Positions 12,529 through 15,407 of a DNA stretch of 15,407 nt are shown here, piece after piece. Under the pieces are notes generated by a model. It did not search any database, was not told the DNA's origin, and saw only the letters and a program-made list of their open reading frames with translations. Every line of letters starts with the position of its first letter. The stretch's first letter is position 1. The translations under genes and the position numbers were made by a program. Origin of the DNA: Verrucomicrobiales bacterium (lineage in GTDB: Bacteria; Verrucomicrobiota; Verrucomicrobiia; Verrucomicrobiales; DEV007); NCBI GenBank assembly GCA_022424805.1, contig JAKMGR010000063.1:1-15407 (forward strand). The letters are read 5' to 3'.

Positions 12529-12573
12529 CGTGCTGCTTTTTATGAAATTTCGCGTTTGGGAGGTTTAGCGACC

Positions 12574-12607
12574 GACTTAAGAGGGCGGAGCCCAACAGGA
12601 TTAAGTC
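12574..12607 (-). promoter_or_regulatory. Hairpin in the rplK leader, candidate L1 operator
   Basis: Just after nusG the transcript has a 7-bp stem GACTTAA (12607-12601) with TTAAGTC (12580-12574). Inside it a GGGC-TCC-GCCC stem (12593-12583) is joined by an asymmetric internal loop of 7 and 2 nt. It ends about 45 bases before the rplK ATG. L1 represses the rplK-rplA mRNA in known bacteria and archaea by binding a two-helix element with an asymmetric internal loop that mimics its 23S site. The position and general shape fit, but I could not match the exact L1 recognition bases. Confidence 0.4.
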
Positions 12608-12624
12608 ATGCCAAAATGTTACGA

Positions 12625-13194
12625 TCAGCCGTTTTCCACCTGCCAGTATTCGAGTGGGACGAGCGTCTCCCGTCCAAAGATGTTTACCGAAACCATGAGC
12701 TCGCCTTTTTCTTCGTTTACTTCGGCGATGATTCCGGTCTGGCCTTGGAATGGGCCATCGGATACGACCACGGTATCACCAATCTCGTAAGCGACCGCCG
12801 GCATGACACTGCCTTCGCGCTCTTTGATCTGTGCGAGCATGCCCTCAACTTCGTGCATCGGCATCGGCATCGGGTGGTCCTTGGTTCCCGCGTAATTTAT
12901 AACCCCGTCAGTCTCCTGAATGAAATACCACGCCTTGTCGACGAGCGTATTGTCGTCGTTCAAGAGGTGCATATTGATAATTATGTAACCGGGAAAGAAC
13001 TTTCGGTTTGCTTCGCGCTTTTGACCAGCCTTAATCTCCGAGACTCTCTCTTGCGGGACGAGAACCTCAAAGATGACATCGGAAGCCTCCTCGGCCTCGA
13101 TGCGTCGCTCGATGCTGTCGCGCACCTTCAACTCCTGTCCGGAGAGAACGTGAACCACATACCACTGGTCGTTTGGTGCAGGGATGGTCGGCAT
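12625..13194 (-). CDS. nusG: Transcription termination/antitermination factor NusG
   Basis: NusG binds the RNA polymerase clamp to suppress pausing and links polymerase to Rho or the ribosome. The 189-residue product has the NGN domain (about 10-115) with WYVVHVLSGQE and the conserved KFFPGYIIINMHL strand (about 65-77). The KOW domain (about 137-185) carries GDTVVVSDGPFQGQTGIIAEVN. The linker between them contains PMPMPM at 108-113, encoded by three tandem CCGATG units. The start ATG at 13192-13194 gives a short pre-domain N-terminus; no Shine-Dalgarno sequence is visible. It follows secE by 45 bases, the normal order, and precedes rplK. Confidence 0.97.
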   Translation of the reverse strand: MPTIPAPNDQWYVVHVLSGQELKVRDSIERRIEAEEASDVIFEVLVPQERVSEIKAGQKREANRKFFPGYIIINMHLLNDDNTLVDKAWYFIQETDGVINYAGTKDHPMPMPMHEVEGMLAQIKEREGSVMPAVAYEIGDTVVVSDGPFQGQTGIIAEVNEEKGELMVSVNIFGRETLVPLEYWQVENG

Positions 13195-13239
13195 CAGTAT
13201 AGCGCGTAAATTGGTGTGAGTAGTGACGTAACTCTGGGA

Positions 13240-13455
13240 TTAAAATCCCGTGGTGAGGAAGGTCATGAATTGCCGCATCGCAAAATCAATTGTCGCGACG
13301 TAAGCACCAAGCAGAACCATGGCAATCATGACCACGATGGTCGAATCGATGAGCTGCTTGTACTTTTTAAACCCCTTTTCCTTAGGATCCCACGGCCAAG
13401 TCGCCTTCTTCAGCTCTGCGCGAACTTCACCGAAGTATTTCATCAACTTTTTCAT
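13240..13455 (-). CDS. secE: Preprotein translocase subunit SecE
   Basis: SecE is the small essential clamp subunit of the SecYEG protein-export channel in the inner membrane. The 71-residue protein has the short single-span form of most bacteria. An amphipathic basic N-terminus holds the signature VRAELKKATWP (about 11-21) in front of KEKGFKKYKQLIDST. One membrane helix follows (about 39-62, TIVVMIAMVLLGAYVATIDFAM) and a brief tail. It sits between tRNA-Trp and nusG, the standard place. The ATG at 13453-13455 is preceded by the C/A-rich leader CCCCCAAACACAATTCG without a Shine-Dalgarno sequence. Confidence 0.95.
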   Translation of the reverse strand: MKKLMKYFGEVRAELKKATWPWDPKEKGFKKYKQLIDSTIVVMIAMVLLGAYVATIDFAMRQFMTFLTTGF

Positions 13456-13503
13456 CGAATTGTGTTTGGGGGTTTAGAAAGGGTCTTTAAGAAAGGCGCC
13501 GAA

Positions 13504-13579
13504 TGGCAGGGCAGCCGAGACTCGAACTCGGAACCAACGGTTTTGGAGACCGCTACTCTACCAATTGAGCTACTACCCT
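13504..13579 (-). tRNA. trnW: tRNA-Trp (anticodon CCA)
   Basis: A full cloverleaf can be drawn. Acceptor AGGGTAG pairs with CTGCCCT (one G-T pair). The D arm is GCTC/GAGT. The anticodon stem GCGGT/ACCGT encloses loop CTCCAAA with anticodon CCA. The T arm CCGAG/CTCGG has loop TTCGAGT. The discriminator is G and the 3' CCA is encoded in the DNA (13506-13504). It lies between tuf and secE, 48 bases before the secE start, and is probably cut from the same transcript. Confidence 0.97.
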
Positions 13580-13641
13580 TTCACTGACATTTATTGTTCC
13601 TTGGTAGGCTCACCCCGGAAGGCGTCACCTAGTGGCGGAAA

Positions 13642-13669
13642 GAGGGGAGCCGACGAATCAGATCCCCTC
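13642..13669 (-). promoter_or_regulatory. Second hairpin in the tuf to tRNA-Trp spacer
   Basis: GAGGGGA (13669-13663) pairs with TCCCCTC (13648-13642) around a 14-nt loop, followed by only TTT in the transcript. It could be a weak terminator or a processing structure ahead of tRNA-Trp. The confidence is low because the loop is long and the T-run short. Confidence 0.3.
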
Positions 13670-13688
13670 GCGAGCTTTGATTTCCCAA

Positions 13689-13718
13689 CCCGGTCTCTTC
13701 CCATTAGGAGAGACCGGG
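13689..13718 (-). promoter_or_regulatory. Long hairpin downstream of tuf
   Basis: About 37 bases after the tuf stop the transcript can form a 12-bp stem, CCCGGTCTCTCC with GGAAGAGACCGGG (one bulge-free G-T pair), around the 6-nt loop TAATGG. A T7 run lies before the hairpin, not after it, and the following bases are TTGGGAAATC, so it is not a normal intrinsic terminator. It is a plausible processing or stabilising structure separating tuf mRNA from tRNA-Trp and secE. Confidence 0.6.
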
Positions 13719-13755
13719 CGGAGGAAAAAAACTGGTCCGTATAGTTCGTCGATTC

Positions 13756-14940
13756 TTAGTCAAGAATGTCAGCAACACGGCCCGCACCAACGGTACGACC
13801 ACCTTCGCGGATCGCGAAGCGAATGGTCTTCTCCATGGCGATAGGCGTGATCAGCTCGACCTCAACGGAAACGTTGTCACCAGGCATGACCATCTCGACG
13901 CCGTCGGGAAGAGTCACGGAACCGGTCACATCCGTGGTGCGGAAGTAGAACTGCGGACGATAATTGTTGAAGAACGGAGTGTGGCGACCACCCTCGTCTT
14001 TACTGAGAACGTAAACCTCTGCGGTGAACTTCTTGTGAGGAGTAATCGAACCGGGCTTGGCGATAACCTGACCGCGTTCAATGTCATCCTTTTTAAGTCC
14101 ACGAACAAGGAGCCCGACGTTGTCGCCAGCTCGACCTTCGTCGAGAAGCTTACGGAACATCTCGATGTCAGTAATCGTGGTGGTCTGCGTGTCGCGGATA
14201 CCAACGATTTCGACTTCTTCCATCTTCTTGACGATTCCACGCTCAACACGTCCGGTAGCAACCGTTCCGCGTCCTTCAATTGAGAAAACGTCCTCGATTG
14301 GCATAAGGAAGTCCTGATCGACTGGGCGATCTGGCTCAGGGATGTATTCATCCACAGCTTCCATGAGCTTCATGATGTTCTCCTGATGAGTTGCATCTCC
14401 TTCGAGAGCCTTGAGAGCAGATCCACGGACGATAGGAATATCGTCACCAGGAAACTCATACTGGCTGAGGAGCTCACGAACTTCCATCTCAACGAGATCG
14501 AGAAGCTCTTCGTCGTCAACCTGATCAACCTTGTTGAGGAAAACTACGAGAGCAGGAACACCCACCTGACGAGCAAGCAGGATATGCTCACGAGTCTGAG
14601 GCATGGGGCCGTCAGCAGCGGATACAACGAGAATTCCTCCGTCCATCTGCGCGGCACCGGTGATCATGTTTTTCACATAGTCAGCGTGCCCAGGGCAGTC
14701 AACGTGAGCGTAGTGACGATTGTCCGTCTCGTACTCAACGTGTGCAGTTGAAATTGTAATACCACGCTCGCGCTCCTCGGGTGCGCCGTCGATCTCATCG
14801 TAAGCGCGCTTCTCAGCGAAGCCCTTTTCAGCAAGTGTGGTGGTGATAGCAGCGGTGAGGGTAGTCTTACCATGGTCAACGTGACCAATGGTGCCTACGT
14901 TCACGTGCGGCTTATTCCGTTCGAATGATTCTTTAGCCAT
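13756..14940 (-). CDS. tuf: Elongation factor Tu
   Basis: EF-Tu is the GTPase that delivers aminoacyl-tRNA to the ribosomal A site. The 394-residue product has the standard length and all GTP-binding motifs: GHVDHGKT (19-26), the switch-I GITIS with T62, DCPGH (81-85), NKVD (136-139) and SAL (174-176). Domains 2 and 3 follow, with [13 protein letters not shown] and [21 protein letters not shown]. The C-terminus is [15 protein letters not shown]. The start ATG at 14938-14940 gives [20 protein letters not shown]. The leader is five near-perfect tandem CCAA units and lacks a Shine-Dalgarno sequence. It lies between tRNA-Thr and tRNA-Trp and is probably co-transcribed with tRNA-Thr from the promoter near 15340. 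Confidence 0.99.
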   Translation of the reverse strand: MAKESFERNKPHVNVGTIGHVDHGKTTLTAAITTTLAEKGFAEKRAYDEIDGAPEERERGITISTAHVEYETDNRHYAHVDCPGHADYVKNMITGAAQMDGGILVVSAADGPMPQTREHILLARQVGVPALVVFLNKVDQVDDEELLDLVEMEVRELLSQYEFPGDDIPIVRGSALKALEGDATHQENIMKLMEAVDEYIPEPDRPVDQDFLMPIEDVFSIEGRGTVATGRVERGIVKKMEEVEIVGIRDTQTTTITDIEMFRKLLDEGRAGDNVGLLVRGLKKDDIERGQVIAKPGSITPHKKFTAEVYVLSKDEGGRHTPFFNNYRPQFYFRTTDVTGSVTLPDGVEMVMPGDNVSVEVELITPIAMEKTIRFAIREGGRTVGAGRVADILD

Positions 14941-14946
14941 TGTCGT

Positions 14947-14966
14947 TTGGTTGGTTAGTTGGTTGG
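14947..14966 (-). repeat. Tandem CCAA repeat in the tuf leader
   Basis: On the transcript strand five consecutive 4-nt units read CCAA, CCAA, CTAA, CCAA, CCAA. They end 6 bases before the tuf ATG, exactly where a Shine-Dalgarno sequence would normally be. The stretch lacks G and cannot fold on itself. It may keep the start region open or serve as an S1-type binding stretch; this is inference. Confidence 0.8.
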
Positions 14967-15076
14967 TGTCGGATTAAAAATTCGACTTTCCAGCGACAGG
15001 ATTTGGTAAGCTACCGCTGCGTATTCGCAATGTGTTTTCGTTACGTTGTTTTTGATTGGTTCTTGTAAGACGGAGA

Positions 15077-15151
<75 letters not shown>

Positions 15152-15227
15152 CTTTCAGCACCTTGAGCGAGAGAGACCTTCCGAAATTTTTCCGAAGTTT
15201 GCGGCCCCAGTAACTCAGGCTCTAATT

Positions 15228-15286
15228 CTACCGGTAGGCAACAAGCCTCCGGAAACCTACCCCTTTTCGGGAGGAAACTCGGAGGC
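15228..15286 (-). promoter_or_regulatory. Structured leader upstream of tRNA-Thr with alternative pairings
   Basis: Between the promoter and tRNA-Thr the transcript has a 7-bp stem GCCTCCG (15286-15280) with CGGAGGC (15251-15245), with an inner CCTCCC/GGG-AGG stem capped by GAAAA. The 3' part of that inner stem, GGTAGG (15261-15256), can instead pair with CCTACC (15238-15233), which itself is part of the palindrome CTACCGGTAG (15237-15228). The two folds exclude each other, as in attenuators. No T-run follows the main stem. The regulatory role is inferred. Confidence 0.35.
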
Positions 15287-15316
15287 AATAGTGAAAACCG
15301 CCAAAATTAGCCGCGC

Positions 15317-15344
15317 AAACTACTCGACGGGTTGCATCTGTCAA
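15317..15344 (-). promoter_or_regulatory. Promoter of the tRNA-Thr-tuf operon
   Basis: A perfect TTGACA (15344-15339) is followed after 16 bases by TAGTTT (15322-15317), a poor -10 that keeps the first two and last bases of the consensus. Just upstream lies an A/T-rich stretch (AATAATTTT) that could act as an UP element, as is common for strong stable-RNA promoters. Transcription would start near 15310, about 160 bases before tRNA-Thr. Beyond it (15345-15407) I see no gene. Confidence 0.6.
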
Positions 15345-15407
15345 AAAATTATTGCCAAAAGGCTAAAATTTTCGTTTCACGGCCCAATCCCCTGCCATAT
15401 CTAGCAA

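Noticed and set aside
12019..13209. 396-codon plus-strand frame spanning the reverse of rplK and nusG
   Set aside because: It crosses two conserved genes and their spacer on the opposite strand and shows no domain.
13580..13755. Possible rpmG (L33) between tuf and tRNA-Trp, as in many bacteria
   Set aside because: The gap holds hairpins and no frame with the zinc-ribbon cysteines or other L33 motifs.

Overview
The window is a bacterial chromosomal segment holding the classic translation/transcription core cluster. Every gene lies on the minus strand, so transcription runs from high to low coordinates. In transcription order it reads: leader and promoter, tRNA-Thr(GGU), tuf (EF-Tu), tRNA-Trp(CCA), secE, nusG, rplK (L11), rplA (L1), rplJ (L10), rplL (L7/L12), rpoB, rpoC, an intrinsic terminator, rpsB (S2), and tsf (EF-Ts), which is cut by the window's left edge. 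All proteins were identified by family motifs read from the translations. The RpoB and RpoC sequences look most like the Planctomycetes-Verrucomicrobia-Chlamydiae group, probably Verrucomicrobiota. That taxonomic call is an impression from recall, not a phylogeny.

Right part (15407 to about 12600): a region with no gene carries a perfect TTGACA -35 box and a weak -10, followed by a structured leader of about 160 nt, then tRNA-Thr and tuf. Two hairpins separate tuf from tRNA-Trp. The secretion subunit SecE and the elongation factor NusG follow. No rpmG (L33) is present between tuf and secE.

Middle part (about 12600 to 6053): the ribosomal stalk proteins L11, L1, L10 and L12 are followed by the RNA polymerase beta subunit. 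Hairpins sit in the rplK leader (where L1 autoregulation acts in known systems) and in the unusually wide rplJ-rplL gap. A strong terminator-like hairpin with a T-run lies just after rplL and is well placed as the attenuator that keeps L12 output above RpoB output.

Left part (6052 to 1): rpoC ends at a clear intrinsic terminator, after which an independent rpsB-tsf unit begins. The rpsB leader can be drawn as an H-type pseudoknot with two adjacent 3' arms, a plausible S2-responsive element.

The gene content is ordinary and I see no undescribed system in it. The most distinctive property is regulatory. None of the eleven protein-coding starts has a convincing Shine-Dalgarno sequence (the longer of two possible rpoB starts has only a distant GGAAG). 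Several have C/A-rich leaders with CCAA or CCCA motifs, including five near-perfect tandem CCAA units before tuf. The other points worth following up are the candidate leader structures and the direct succession of rpoC by rpsB-tsf.
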